Below are positions 34,061 through 42,916 of a stretch of 56,762 bases of DNA, piece by piece. The first letter of the stretch is position 1, and the number at the start of each line of letters is the position of its first letter. The notes under the pieces were generated by a model. It saw nothing but the letters and a program-made list of their open reading frames with translations, searched no databases and had not been told where the DNA came from. Source of the DNA: a bacterium (GTDB lineage Bacteria > Chloroflexota > Anaerolineae > Caldilineales > Caldilineaceae); NCBI GenBank assembly GCA_016124945.1, contig WGMT01000039.1:1-56762 (forward strand), written 5' to 3'. A program made the position numbers and the translations under genes.

Positions 34061-35552
34061 CCGATTCTAAATCGCTCAGAGCAGGCCCATGAATCACCCG
34101 TCCATCGGCACCGAAGCGGGAACCATGACAGCCGCAGTCCCAAGTCTTTTCGGCAGGGTTCCACGAAAGGACGCATTTCATATGTGGGCAGACGGCGGAG
34201 ACACGATAGTATGTGCCGTCTTCGGCGTGGTAATGCCCCTCTTTGCCGTCTGGGCCGTCGACCACGCTGCCCTGTCCGCGCGGCAGCGCAGCGTCTTCAT
34301 CTGAGAGAAGGTAGCCCTTGGCAAATTCGTTGGCAACGTTCAGATTCTGCTTCGTCAGTTTGGGCACGCTGTCAAGGTCAAAGCGGTTCGGATCAAAGAC
34401 GGAAGCCCACGGATTTGGGCGACCGGCAATTAGATCAGCCAGGATCAGCCCGGCGGCAGTGCCGCTGGTCATTCCCCACCCCTTGAAACCTGTTGCAACG
34501 TAGAGATGGCGCGATGTAGGTGTAAGCCGACCAATGTAGGGGATCTCATCGGGTGTGGTGTAATCCTGGGTGGCCCAACGGTGCAGGATCTGCTTCACGG
34601 GAAAGTGACGGCGTGCCCATTCCTCGATGCGTTGGTAGCGTTCGGTGGTATCGCCGCCCTGGCCGGTTTTGTGTCCTTGACCGCCGACCAGCAACATCTC
34701 CTGGCCATTGGTGACATGACGGCGCAACGTGTGCTCTGACTGTGTCTCGATAAACATGCCTTCGGGGACAGGACCGTTGAGCGTTATGGACATGAGATAC
34801 GAAAAGTGCGGCTCCAGGCGGGCGAAGTAAAACGCCTTGTCGTAAAAGGGAAAATGCGAAGCAATGACCACATCAGTAGCCGTCACCGTGCCCCGATCTG
34901 TCTTCACCTGGCAGGGTTCGCCGCTGTCAATGTCTTTGGCCAGGGTCTTTTCGAAGATGTAGCTGCCGTCACTGTGGATCTCGCTGGCCAGGGCAAGTAG
35001 ATAGTTGCGCGGGTGGAACCAGGCCTGGTTGTCAAAGCGCACGGCGGCGGCAACTTCAAAGGGCAACGGCGTCTCGATGACAAGTTGGGCGGGCAGGCCG
35101 GCACTTTGTGCGGCCCGCACCTCGGCCTCGATCTGGGCGACTTCGTCCTGGCGCATTGTGTATGTGTACGCCGACGCATAGTTGAAGTCACAGTTGATAC
35201 GGTAGCTGCCCACCAACTGCGCCACCAATTCAATCGCTGCCTGATTGGCCGCGCCGTAGGCGAGCGCGGTTTGTGCGTCAAACCGCTGCGTCAATTTGTC
35301 GTAGATGAGCGTGTGCAGCGATGTCAACTTGGCGGTGGTATAGGCGGTGACACCTTCCACAATGCGATCCGCTTCGACTACGGCCACACGTTTCCCCATC
35401 TGTTTGAGCAGCAGCGCCGCCGTCAGGCCGGCAATACCGCCGCCGACAATGGCGACGTCCACTGTTACATCGTTGGTTATCGACGGATAGTTTGTTGAAT
35501 CGCTTGTGGCTAACCAGAGCGAAGGGTGTACCATTTCAGTAATTATTGCCAT
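34044..35552 (-). CDS. FAD-dependent oxidoreductase (DAO family) with C-terminal Rieske domain
   Basis: A 502-residue fusion. Residues 30-65 contain the FAD-binding VAIVGGGIAGLTAALLL, followed by a DAO-type substrate domain (YTTAKLTSLHTLIYD, a late GFKGWGMTSGTAAGLILADLI). Residues 420-500 form a Rieske [2Fe-2S] domain with CPHMKC and DCGCHGSRF as the Cys-His ligand pairs. Such fusions in bacteria oxidise amine or amino-acid-like substrates, with electrons passed through the iron-sulfur centre; the true substrate is unknown. The ATG at 35552 lies inside the end of the manganese catalase gene (17-base overlap) and has AGGGAG upstream. Sharing an operon with a catalase fits a peroxide-producing oxidase. 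The last residues NGD are within a heptad array. Confidence 0.92.
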   Translation of the reverse strand: MAIITEMVHPSLWLATSDSTNYPSITNDVTVDVAIVGGGIAGLTAALLLKQMGKRVAVVEADRIVEGVTAYTTAKLTSLHTLIYDKLTQRFDAQTALAYGAANQAAIELVAQLVGSYRINCDFNYASAYTYTMRQDEVAQIEAEVRAAQSAGLPAQLVIETPLPFEVAAAVRFDNQAWFHPRNYLLALASEIHSDGSYIFEKTLAKDIDSGEPCQVKTDRGTVTATDVVIASHFPFYDKAFYFARLEPHFSYLMSITLNGPVPEGMFIETQSEHTLRRHVTNGQEMLLVGGQGHKTGQGGDTTERYQRIEEWARRHFPVKQILHRWATQDYTTPDEIPYIGRLTPTSRHLYVATGFKGWGMTSGTAAGLILADLIAGRPNPWASVFDPNRFDLDSVPKLTKQNLNVANEFAKGYLLSDEDAALPRGQGSVVDGPDGKEGHYHAEDGTYYRVSAVCPHMKCVLSWNPAEKTWDCGCHGSRFGADGRVIHGPALSDLESVENGD

Positions 35553-36375
35553 TGATCTGCTCCCTCTGTGCGCCTGATTTCGGTCGCGCCTCGCCGAGGA
35601 GTGGCATCGGCACGCCAGGCTGGCGTGTGGTGCTGAAATTGCTGCGCCCATCTAGCGATTCGCCGTGCGTCCAGCGCCCTTCGGTTGGCTGCTTGCTTTC
35701 ATCACGCAAGGTGGACATGAAATTGTAGTTGTAGTCGCCATTTTCCATCTCTTGCGGGAAGCTGTTGGGAATGGGATGCACGCCCAATCCACCCAATTCT
35801 TCGATCACGGCCAACCACTGATTCTGGTGCATGGTGTCTCGGGCGATAAGATAACTCAGCATGTCCTTCATGCCTGGATCGTCGGTGGCGTTGTAAAGGC
35901 GCACCGCCAGGGTGCGTCCTGTAGATTCGGCGGTGACGTTGGCGTACATGTCACCGGCCAGGTTGCCACTGGCGTAGACGTGGGAACAGTCGAATGGGAC
36001 GCCGCTGGCATCCACGGGCATGGCGGCCAAGCCCGACGAAAGGATGTGGCGGGGATTCATGCCACCCAGCACAGCGTTGACCATGCCGTCCTCTCTGGCC
36101 ATCGATTCTTTCAACTCCAGTGGTGCATTATCCAGATTCAGGGCAACGGCAGTGGCCAGCATTTCGATGTGGCCGATCTCTTCGGTGCCGGTTTCCAGCA
36201 GCATGTCGCGATACTTGGCCGGTCCTCGCGCGCCCCAGGCCTGAAAAAGATATTGCAGGCAGACGCGGATCTCACCTTCGATACCGCCAATGGCCTGTTG
36301 CAGCATCTTGGCAAAGAGCGGGTTGGGTTTATCCACCCGAACTTCGTATTGAAGTTGACTATCATGGAAGAACAT
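35536..36375 (-). CDS. Manganese catalase family protein
   Basis: A 279-residue non-haem catalase. The four-helix-bundle ligands are visible: the Glu in GGIEGEIRVCLQYLFQ near residue 35, ETGTEEIGHIEML near residue 65 (Glu and His), then SGNLAGDMYANVTAE near residue 140 and ARDTMHQNQWLAVIEE near residue 180 (Glu/His pair). It disproportionates hydrogen peroxide in the cytoplasm using two manganese ions. CAGGAG stands before the ATG. The flavin oxidoreductase gene overlaps its end by 17 bases, and the two may form a produce-and-remove peroxide pair. Length fits the family. Confidence 0.95.
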   Translation of the reverse strand: MFFHDSQLQYEVRVDKPNPLFAKMLQQAIGGIEGEIRVCLQYLFQAWGARGPAKYRDMLLETGTEEIGHIEMLATAVALNLDNAPLELKESMAREDGMVNAVLGGMNPRHILSSGLAAMPVDASGVPFDCSHVYASGNLAGDMYANVTAESTGRTLAVRLYNATDDPGMKDMLSYLIARDTMHQNQWLAVIEELGGLGVHPIPNSFPQEMENGDYNYNFMSTLRDESKQPTEGRWTHGESLDGRSNFSTTRQPGVPMPLLGEARPKSGAQREQINGNNY

Positions 36376-36544
36376 GGTTGTCTCCTGTTTAGTAAGTTAG
36401 CCAAATGCATTTGCTTCCCTAGCATAAAGACTGCTGACACCAAAGAACATATAACAGGGTACAGGCGGCAGGCATAAAAGAAGGGCAGGTTGTGGGAAAA
36501 GAGGCAGGAGATTGAGGAGGGAAGATGAAGGGGAAACGCGATAA

Positions 36545-36577
36545 GGCCCTTGGCAGGGATCTACCCTGCCAAGGGCC
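36545..36577 (-). terminator. Hairpin terminator of the CheY-CheX pair
   Basis: A perfect 14-bp stem GGCCCTTGGCAGGG/CCCTGCCAAGGGCC with a five-base loop lies 29 bases after the CheX-like stop. On the minus strand it is followed by TTATCGCGTTT, a weak T-rich tail. It separates the CheY-CheX unit from the catalase promoter region. Confidence 0.65.
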
Positions 36578-36605
36578 TCACTGTTTTCGCACCTGATTTG
36601 GTTGG

Positions 36606-37160
36606 TTATACCAGTTGCAAAATATTCTCAGGCGTGGGCGCAGGCGGCTGCGGGGCATGGACGCCCTCAGCGGCGAGTCGCTCGCGCAGGTGCTGTGAGT
36701 CTTCGCGCAGGGCAAGGTGAATGCTCATATTGCCGAAATCTGTACTGAGTGGCACCACCAGCCGCCGAAAATCGAGCGTCGAAACCATGGTACCGCTGCC
36801 GGTGATGACGGTTGGTACCGAGATGTTACAAGCGTAACCGGCTTCTGTCAGGTAGGTTGCGGCCTTTCCTGTAATCACGTTACCCATTTCGGCGATGCCA
36901 CTTTGCGCCAGTTCGTCGAATTCCTCTTGTTCTTGTCCGAGCATGGTTGAGACAAGTTTCAGCGCCATTGGCTGATCCATGCCGTAAAGGACCACACCGC
37001 GTACTGCGCCAACGATGCTAAGCAACGTGGTAATCGCAGAGGTGGTGTAAGCCGAGTTCTGCAGAGACAATTCACCACGCCGGACCTGAAGGCCGACTTC
37101 CACTTGCAGTACTTCCTGCACAGCCCGTAGAAACGGATTCAAAAAATTTACACTGCTCAT
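36606..37160 (-). CDS. CheX-like chemotaxis phosphatase
   Basis: A 184-residue protein of the CheC/CheX/FliY phosphatase group. The catalytic ExxN motif is IAEMGNVITGKA (Glu91, Asn94), a single copy, which is the CheX arrangement (CheC has two). Beta strands such as RGVVLYGMDQPMALKLVSTM precede it and MSIHLALRED follows. The C-terminal 20 residues are Pro-rich and probably disordered. It should dephosphorylate the response regulator encoded 32 bases upstream, which is the natural partner. GGAGGTAAC before the ATG is a strong ribosome site. Confidence 0.92.
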   Translation of the reverse strand: MSSVNFLNPFLRAVQEVLQVEVGLQVRRGELSLQNSAYTTSAITTLLSIVGAVRGVVLYGMDQPMALKLVSTMLGQEQEEFDELAQSGIAEMGNVITGKAATYLTEAGYACNISVPTVITGSGTMVSTLDFRRLVVPLSTDFGNMSIHLALREDSQHLRERLAAEGVHAPQPPAPTPENILQLV

Positions 37161-37192
37161 GTTACCTCCTGGGCATTACGTCCGTGAAACAT

Positions 37193-37564
37193 CTAAGCGC
37201 TTTTTTGCGCTAACATCTTGCGCAAACTCGCCAGGACACGGTCAGGCTCAAAAGGCTTTACAATAAAGTCTTTGGCGCCGCCCTTAATTGCCTCAAGAAT
37301 CACATTCTGTTGCCCCATGGCGGTGAGCATGGCGACGCGTGCATCTGAATGGTAAGCCTTGATCGCCATCAACGCTTCCAGACCATCCATTTCGGGCATG
37401 CTGATGTCCATCAGAACTGCGTCTGGAGATTCTGCCTGATAGACGAGTACGGCCTGATGACCGTTTTCGGCCTCTATCACCTGATAGCCTGCACCGGTCA
37501 GAATGTTTGCACAACGCACACGCATAAACTTGGCGTCGTCCACAATTAACACTTTATGAGTCAT
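37193..37564 (-). CDS. CheY-like single-domain response regulator
   Basis: A 123-residue receiver domain without output domain. Acid pocket Asp9/Asp10, phosphorylation site Asp53 (VLMDISMPEMDG), Thr81 (MLTAMG) and Lys103 (IVKPF) are all in place. It would switch by phosphorylation and act through protein contact, being reset by the CheX-like phosphatase encoded right after it. The kinase is not in this pair; the CheB-CheR histidine kinase at 28.9-32.6 kb is of the HisKA_3 type and is not an obvious partner. GGAG lies 13 bases before the ATG. Confidence 0.95.
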   Translation of the reverse strand: MTHKVLIVDDAKFMRVRCANILTGAGYQVIEAENGHQAVLVYQAESPDAVLMDISMPEMDGLEALMAIKAYHSDARVAMLTAMGQQNVILEAIKGGAKDFIVKPFEPDRVLASLRKMLAQKSA

Positions 37565-37899
37565 AACGAATATTCGCTCCAGCGCTAGTAAACCCGGGTA
37601 AGTTAATGACTCATTATCACGCCAAGTAAGCTTTTTTTGCGATAGTACAAAAAGGTTGATTTACAATCTTGCAAAAGGGCACAAACCTTCAGCAAGCATT
37701 CACGTAGAAAATCCAGAGTATTGGCTTAGGCGATGGATTATTCATTGAGATGATCGCTAAGAAGGCAACGCTGCCTATGTTGCCGGTTGTCGTTATAGGT
37801 GATGATGGTACAATCTTGCAAGGTAGTTTGTAACACAAAATGCAACCCCACACACCCCAATTTTACATACCACAACCCCACACACCGAGGAGCGAGACG
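37565..37899. other. Divergent intergenic region, 335 bases
   Basis: The region lies between the minus-strand CheY gene and the plus-strand unknown gene and must carry both promoters. A plausible plus-strand promoter is noted separately at 37787-37814. On the minus side an A/T-rich stretch with GTGATAATG may be a -10 element, but no matching -35 was clear. No repeat or small gene was seen. Confidence 0.6.
37787..37814 (+). promoter_or_regulatory. Candidate promoter of the 582-residue unknown gene
   Basis: TTGTCG (37787-37792) and TACAAT (37809-37814) are 16 bases apart, about 85 bases before the start codon at 37900. Confidence 0.4.
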
Positions 37900-39648
37900 A
37901 TGATCAGCATCACCACGCCGATGCTTGCGCCCCACTGGGCGCTATTGGAGCGGGAATTGCTGCGAGCGCAGAGCGACGCCGTAGCGGCTTTTTTCGAGCA
38001 CTATTTCGACGAACGCGGCTACCTGCTCTGTGTGCCACGTTGGGGTGGCAACGACGGCCCCGACGACGCCGCCGAAAATCTGCTGAACTGGACACTGCTC
38101 CACGCCATGGGCGGGGCGGACGAAGTCCTCGATCTCTTTAAATTGGGCTGGGAAGGTCATCTGCGCCAGTACACCGAGGCAAAGACGGTGGATGTCCCCT
38201 TTGCGCGCGAAGGCATGTATTACAAAGAGTTCCCGGTCATGTTCGACTGGTTCCACCACAGCGAGGCACTTTCGCCTTTTTACCTGCAAGGGCTGTCGGA
38301 TCCTTTCGAGCGTACATATCAATTGCGCACACGTCGCTACGCCGGCTTCTACATGAACGACGATCCGCAGGCGCAGAACTACGATCCAGAACACAAGATC
38401 ATCCGCAGTATGTTCAACGGCAGCCGCGGGCCACTCCTACGCAAGGCCACCGGCGTCGATTGGGCGGGTGATCCGATTGAGGTGGAAGGACGCTTCTCCC
38501 CGCTGCACGGTGAACGCACCTACGACGAGATGATCGCCCACTTCAAAGATTACAACGACGTGGTGGGCGATCACCCGCTCAATCTGTGTGTCACCACGCT
38601 GGCGCTCAACGCCTTTATGCTCGCCCACGAAGACAGATACCGCGACTGGACAATCGACTACATCGACGCCTGGGTGGATCGTACCGCGGCCAACGGCGGC
38701 GTCACCCCCACCAATGTGGGGCTAGACGGTGTGGTGGGCAGCGAAGCGGACGGGCGCTGGTTCGGCGGTGTCTACGGCTGGGGATTCACCGTCATCGTGC
38801 CGCAAACGGGCGCGATTGCACACCGCACCTACTGGCACGTGCGCGGTTTCTACGGCTTCGGCAACGGACTGTTGCTCACCGGCGACCAGAAGTACGTAGA
38901 CTGCTGGCGCGGCGTGCTCGACCAATTTAACGCCAACGCCCGCGAAATCGACGGCAAACTAATGTATCCGCACAGCTACGGCGACTACTTCGGCGAGCCG
39001 GATTGGATGGACTTCCACCCCAAGCCTTTCGATTCAGGCGCATTGGAAATCTACTTCTGGTCGATGGACCCCAAAGACATCTCACGCGTGGCCGATGACC
39101 CGTGGGTGCGCTACCTCCAGGGCGACAACCCCGATCATCCAGTGCAGGCGTTGCAGGCGGCGCTGGACGAGGTGCGTCACAAAATCAACCTGATGTATGC
39201 CGACACCACCACGCCCGACACCCGCCTCTCCGACGACATGAACCACATCAACCCGGCCACCACCGAAGCGATGACCCAGTTGATGCTGGGTGGCATCCCC
39301 ACCGGCCGCTCAGGCTGTCCGCTCCATTGTCGGCTGCGCTACTTCGATCCGGTACGGCGGCGCGCCGGCCTGCCCGAGGACGTGGCCACGCTCGTCGAAT
39401 CTATGAGCGACACCGAAGTGACAGTGACGCTTGTCAATCTTAGCCCGCTGCACGAACGCACCGTCACCGTGCAAGCGGGCGCCTATGCCGAACACCAAAT
39501 TACGTCGGTCACCGTGGACGGGACCACGACCCCGGTAGACGATTCACACTTCACCGTCCACCTTGCGCCAGGCTGCGGCAGTCGTCTCACAATCGTCAAT
39601 CTTCGCTATGCGAATTTGCCGACGTTTGCGTTCCCGTGGGAGGGGTAG
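37900..39648 (+). CDS. Unknown protein, 582 residues, probably soluble
   Basis: I do not recognise the family. The protein has no signal peptide or membrane segment. It is rich in Trp, Tyr, Asp and His, with short motifs such as WGGNDGPDDAAENLLNWTLLH, MFDWFHHSEALSPFY, TPTNVGLDGVVG and RTYWHVRGFYGFGNGLLLTGD, alternating with predicted helices. This pattern is common in alpha/alpha-toroid glycan-acting enzymes (inference only). The last 90 residues (ESMSDTEVTVTLVNLSPLHERTV, then a beta-rich tail) look like a small beta sandwich. GAGGAG precedes the ATG at 37900. It is followed by a Gfo/Idh/MocA gene, so a role in sugar or glycoside breakdown is possible. Confidence 0.85.
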   Translation: MISITTPMLAPHWALLERELLRAQSDAVAAFFEHYFDERGYLLCVPRWGGNDGPDDAAENLLNWTLLHAMGGADEVLDLFKLGWEGHLRQYTEAKTVDVPFAREGMYYKEFPVMFDWFHHSEALSPFYLQGLSDPFERTYQLRTRRYAGFYMNDDPQAQNYDPEHKIIRSMFNGSRGPLLRKATGVDWAGDPIEVEGRFSPLHGERTYDEMIAHFKDYNDVVGDHPLNLCVTTLALNAFMLAHEDRYRDWTIDYIDAWVDRTAANGGVTPTNVGLDGVVGSEADGRWFGGVYGWGFTVIVPQTGAIAHRTYWHVRGFYGFGNGLLLTGDQKYVDCWRGVLDQFNANAREIDGKLMYPHSYGDYFGEPDWMDFHPKPFDSGALEIYFWSMDPKDISRVADDPWVRYLQGDNPDHPVQALQAALDEVRHKINLMYADTTTPDTRLSDDMNHINPATTEAMTQLMLGGIPTGRSGCPLHCRLRYFDPVRRRAGLPEDVATLVESMSDTEVTVTLVNLSPLHERTVTVQAGAYAEHQITSVTVDGTTTPVDDSHFTVHLAPGCGSRLTIVNLRYANLPTFAFPWEG

Positions 39649-39698
39649 AGTAATGCGTAATTGGGAACTGGTGATTGGTTCGTTTTGCCGTAGTTAAC

Positions 39699-39741
39699 GT
39701 CGTCGGTCGTCCGTCGTCCGTCGTCCGTCGTTGGTCGTCGG
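39699..39741 (+). repeat. Heptad array of CGTCCGT words
   Basis: Between the unknown gene and the Gfo/Idh/MocA gene there is a run of CGTCGTCC-type words, the single-arm version of the inverted array at 52001-52116. No complementary arm was seen here. Confidence 0.65.
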
Positions 39742-39769
39742 TTCACCCACACACAAAGGATCACACAAC

Positions 39770-40828
39770 ATGCTGAACTGGGGCATCATGGGCGCGGGTG
39801 GGATTGCCCGTGTCTTCACCAATGCTGTACGCTTCTCCAAGACAAGCCGGGTGGTGGCTGTGGCCAGCCAGACGGCAGGGAAGGCCGAGGCGTTCGCGTC
39901 TGATTTTGGGATTGAGGAGGCTTATTCGTCCTACGAGGCGATGCTGGCCGACTCGGCGGTGGAGGCCGTCTACGTGGGGAACATTCACCCGCAGCACAAG
40001 GAATGGGTGATCAAGCTGGCCGAGGCGGGCAAGCATATTCTGGTGGAAAAGCCCATCGGCATGAACAGCGCTGAGGCAGAGGCCATGATCGATGCAGCGC
40101 GGCGTCACGACGTCTTTTTGATGGAGGCGTTCATGTATCGCTGTGCGCCGCAGACACAGCGGCTGGCCGAACTGGTGCACAGCGGCGTCATTGGGCAGGT
40201 GCGCATGATTCGCTCCGTCTTCAGCTTTCAGTCGTCGTTCGACCCGACACGGCGTACCTTTTCGCCCGAAATGGGCGGCGGCGGCATCCTCGATGTGGGC
40301 TGCTACCCGGCGTCGATGTCGCGCCTGATTGCAGGCGCAGCGGCAGGGAAAGCCTTCCTCGATCCCATTGAAGTGAAAGGATGTGGCGTCCTTGGCCCGA
40401 GCGGCGTAGACCACTACACCGCCGCCACGCTCAAGTTCGAGAACGACATCATCGCTGAGGTCATCACCGGTGTCACCCTTCGCATGCCCACCGAGACGAC
40501 GATCTACGGCGACGCAGGCATGATCAGTGTGCCCAACCCGTGGCTACCGTCTTCGCCGTGCCGCTCGGCGCGCCAACCGCTGCCCCTGGACACACACTTC
40601 CCATCCACGAGCATGACGCTGCACATCTACGCCAAAGGGCAGCCCGAGGAGATCGTCATCGAGACGGATCGCGATCTCTTCACCTACGAAGCCGACATGG
40701 TGGCAGCACACATCGCCGACCGCCAGGCCCCGGCCATGTCCTGGGACGATACGCTAGGCAACATGCGCCTGCTCGACCGCTGGCGGCAGGAGATCGGGTT
40801 GGTCTATCCGGGGGAACGTAGTGCGTAG
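39770..40828 (+). CDS. Gfo/Idh/MocA-family oxidoreductase
   Basis: A 352-residue dehydrogenase. The Rossmann loop is MLNWGIMGAGGIARVF, with the catalytic-lysine motif HILVEKPIGMN near residue 92. FMYRCAPQTQRLAELVHSGVIGQVRMIRS and GGGGILDVGCYPASM with the family's conserved Cys-Tyr pair mark it as the trans-1,2-dihydrobenzene-diol dehydrogenase/xylose-dehydrogenase-like subgroup. The ATG at 39770 follows AAGGA; the frame upstream is repeat-derived. The last codons (Ser-Ala) and TAG stop come from a GTGCGTA-word repeat. The substrate is probably a sugar. Confidence 0.92.
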   Translation: MLNWGIMGAGGIARVFTNAVRFSKTSRVVAVASQTAGKAEAFASDFGIEEAYSSYEAMLADSAVEAVYVGNIHPQHKEWVIKLAEAGKHILVEKPIGMNSAEAEAMIDAARRHDVFLMEAFMYRCAPQTQRLAELVHSGVIGQVRMIRSVFSFQSSFDPTRRTFSPEMGGGGILDVGCYPASMSRLIAGAAAGKAFLDPIEVKGCGVLGPSGVDHYTAATLKFENDIIAEVITGVTLRMPTETTIYGDAGMISVPNPWLPSSPCRSARQPLPLDTHFPSTSMTLHIYAKGQPEEIVIETDRDLFTYEADMVAAHIADRQAPAMSWDDTLGNMRLLDRWRQEIGLVYPGERSA

Positions 40829-40971
40829 TGCGTGGTGCGTGGTGCGTGTACCGGTGGAGATGGCGACTCTTTATTGGGATATTGGACAGTAAAGCTACGT
40901 GTTATCTACTCCCGATTCAATCCAATGCAGAATCCACTTACTCCACTGGTACACGCACTACGCACTACGCC
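40819..40971. repeat. Inverted array of GTGCGTA/GTGCGTG heptads, copy 1
   Basis: The left arm (40819-40859) is a tandem run of GTGCGTA and GTGCGTG words leading into GTACCGGTGGAG. The right arm (40941-40970) is its near-complement CTCCACTGGTACACGCAC plus CTACGCACTACG. It fills the whole space between two convergent genes and includes the stop codon of the left one. The family recurs at 54813-54940. Confidence 0.85.
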
Positions 40972-42537
40972 TCATGTCGCCAACGGCGGCCCGCCAGGGA
41001 CGGTGATAGGACGGCGCAGTGCCGTGTAGACGACGCGCTGGGCGCAGAACGTGGCGGTGAGGTATTCACCGAGGAAGACGGACCCGGCGATGGCGTCGCC
41101 GGTGGCCTCGCCGGAAAAGACGAAGAGCACACGGTCGCCGGGGCTAAGTGCTTCGCTACGTAATTTGACTTCGTTCCCCGCAATTTGCCCCAGGATCTCC
41201 TGCTGTGAGAAGTCGCTGTGGTGGGTGCCGACGATCCAATTCCCTTCCTGCTGCAAATAAAGCCGATGACGGCTGACACTCGTGGCGTACTCGATGGTGA
41301 AATCCCAATGGCCGGTGACGTCCACAGCGGCGGGGGCGGGCTGCTCGGATCGGGGCGGGCGATCCTGGCTGAGGATGGCGTAAATGCGCTCGGCCACAAT
41401 CTCGTCTTCGCCGGGCTGCATCTGGCTGGGGGTGACGCGCAGACCGGCGCGATCGTTCGTGTCGCCGCTGCCGATGGCGATGCGTGGTTTCTTGCGGGCG
41501 AAATCTTCGGCCACGTCCTCGCCGGTGATGTGCAGAGACGACGGATCCCAACTGAGGACCAACACCGGAGCACGGTTCGAGAGACCGGCAGGCTGCTCAA
41601 TCACAGCCTCGACGCCGGCGATCTGCTTCACCCGCGCCCCAATCAAATCTAGACGGGCCAGCCACGTCTGCCATTCGGCGTGGTGGTCGCGGGTCACCCA
41701 GGCTTCCACGGCGGCCAGCATGCCCAGAATCTCCTCGCGGCCCACTTTGTTGTCGCGGTTCGGGCCGTGGTGGGGCGAACTGGCCTGCCACGCCGCCATG
41801 AGGATCGATTTCTTCCCCAACACCAGCCCCGCACCTTGCGGACCGCACATGGCTTTGCCACCGCTGTAGACCACCACGTCCGCGCCCCGTTCCAGATGCA
41901 TACAGGGAATCGACAGATTCTCGGCAGCGGCATCTACGAGCACGGGGACACCCGCCGGCCCAGCGACAGCGACGATGCTCTCCAAAGACAGCGGTTCGCC
42001 GGTCATTGAGCCGGGGCCGGAATTGACGTAGATCATGGCCGTCCGCGCGTTGATGGAGCGGGCAAGATCGTCCGCCGTCTCCACAGTGACGATCTCAACG
42101 CCGATGTTGCGCAGGGCATGATCGTAGGCGTTGCGCGAATAGGCGGGGATGATCACCTGTGTCTTGTCCATGCCGGTGAGATCGGGGATGCGGATCAGCT
42201 TTTCGGGGTTGCCGCCGGTGACACACGCCGCGGTGACATGCTTCAGCCCCGCCGCGCAGCCGTCGGAGACCAGGCCCCACTCGGCCCCGGTCACCTCGGC
42301 CAGCCGTCGTCCTACGGCTGCGGCCAGTTCATCGTATTGCACAAACTCGCGCGACGCCGCCTTGTACGCCGCCAGCACTTCGGGCCGCTCCACCGACCCG
42401 CCGATGATGGTGAAGGTGCCGCGACAGTTGATCACTGGCTCGATGCCGATGGCGCGGTAGATGCTCTGCGGCTCAGGCGACTCGGCTGCATCTTTGAGGT
42501 AGCGGAGGACGGTTAAATTGGGCATTGGATCGGCCAC
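40972..42537 (-). CDS. SelA/DgaE-like PLP-dependent enzyme with a C-terminal beta-rich domain
   Basis: A 521-residue protein. Residues 15-395 are a type I PLP fold of the SelA-like/D-glucosaminate-6-phosphate ammonia-lyase (DgaE) group: INCRGTFTIIGGSVERPEV near residue 38, SDGCAAGLKHV, a VLVDAAAEN with the cofactor Asp202 and VVVYSGGKAMCGPQGAG with the Schiff-base Lys228. Residues about 408-510 are a separate beta-rich domain (VTGHWDFTIEY, LYLQQEGNWIVGTHHSDF, IAGSVFLGEYLTATF) resembling small barrel domains in hypothetical proteins. It likely eliminates ammonia or water from an amino-sugar acid. The start is a GTG at 42537 with AAGGAG seven bases before it. Confidence 0.87.
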   Translation of the reverse strand: MADPMPNLTVLRYLKDAAESPEPQSIYRAIGIEPVINCRGTFTIIGGSVERPEVLAAYKAASREFVQYDELAAAVGRRLAEVTGAEWGLVSDGCAAGLKHVTAACVTGGNPEKLIRIPDLTGMDKTQVIIPAYSRNAYDHALRNIGVEIVTVETADDLARSINARTAMIYVNSGPGSMTGEPLSLESIVAVAGPAGVPVLVDAAAENLSIPCMHLERGADVVVYSGGKAMCGPQGAGLVLGKKSILMAAWQASSPHHGPNRDNKVGREEILGMLAAVEAWVTRDHHAEWQTWLARLDLIGARVKQIAGVEAVIEQPAGLSNRAPVLVLSWDPSSLHITGEDVAEDFARKKPRIAIGSGDTNDRAGLRVTPSQMQPGEDEIVAERIYAILSQDRPPRSEQPAPAAVDVTGHWDFTIEYATSVSRHRLYLQQEGNWIVGTHHSDFSQQEILGQIAGNEVKLRSEALSPGDRVLFVFSGEATGDAIAGSVFLGEYLTATFCAQRVVYTALRRPITVPGGPPLAT

Positions 42538-42916
42538 GGTGGCACTCCTTGGGTGGGGTAGGTGGATTCAAACTGTGCAGAAATATCGTAGTCGATAACG
42601 CGTAGAGGGGCAATCTTCGGGGGAGAACAGGGTTCAACCTTCCGCGAAGGGGTTAAAACTGCTGTACTGTTCACGCCAATCTGCCGACATCTTCGCGGAA
42701 AGGCAGCCGCATCATGCAGAGACGCGACTTAACAGGCGGATTTTTTGTGCAGAGTAGCCAGCAATCGAAAAACTGCTTCGTGCTAAACTCATAGATGCTC
42801 GATATACAATGAGCATACGTCACAGTTCACTTCGGCTGTGACAGGTTGGCCACCCCTACTGTTGACAGTTGACTTTCCTCACCACAGTTTACAACAAAAA
42901 CCAAAAGGAGAGATGG
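42538..42916. other. Divergent intergenic region, 379 bases
   Basis: The gap separates the SelA-like gene (minus) and the binding-protein gene (plus). A small stem GTCACAG/CTGTGAC (42819-42842) and an ATGCTC/GAGCAT pair just before it are the only structures noted. A TTGACA at 42863 lacks a -10 box at good spacing. No coding segment or heptad repeat was seen, unlike most spacers of this window. Confidence 0.6.
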
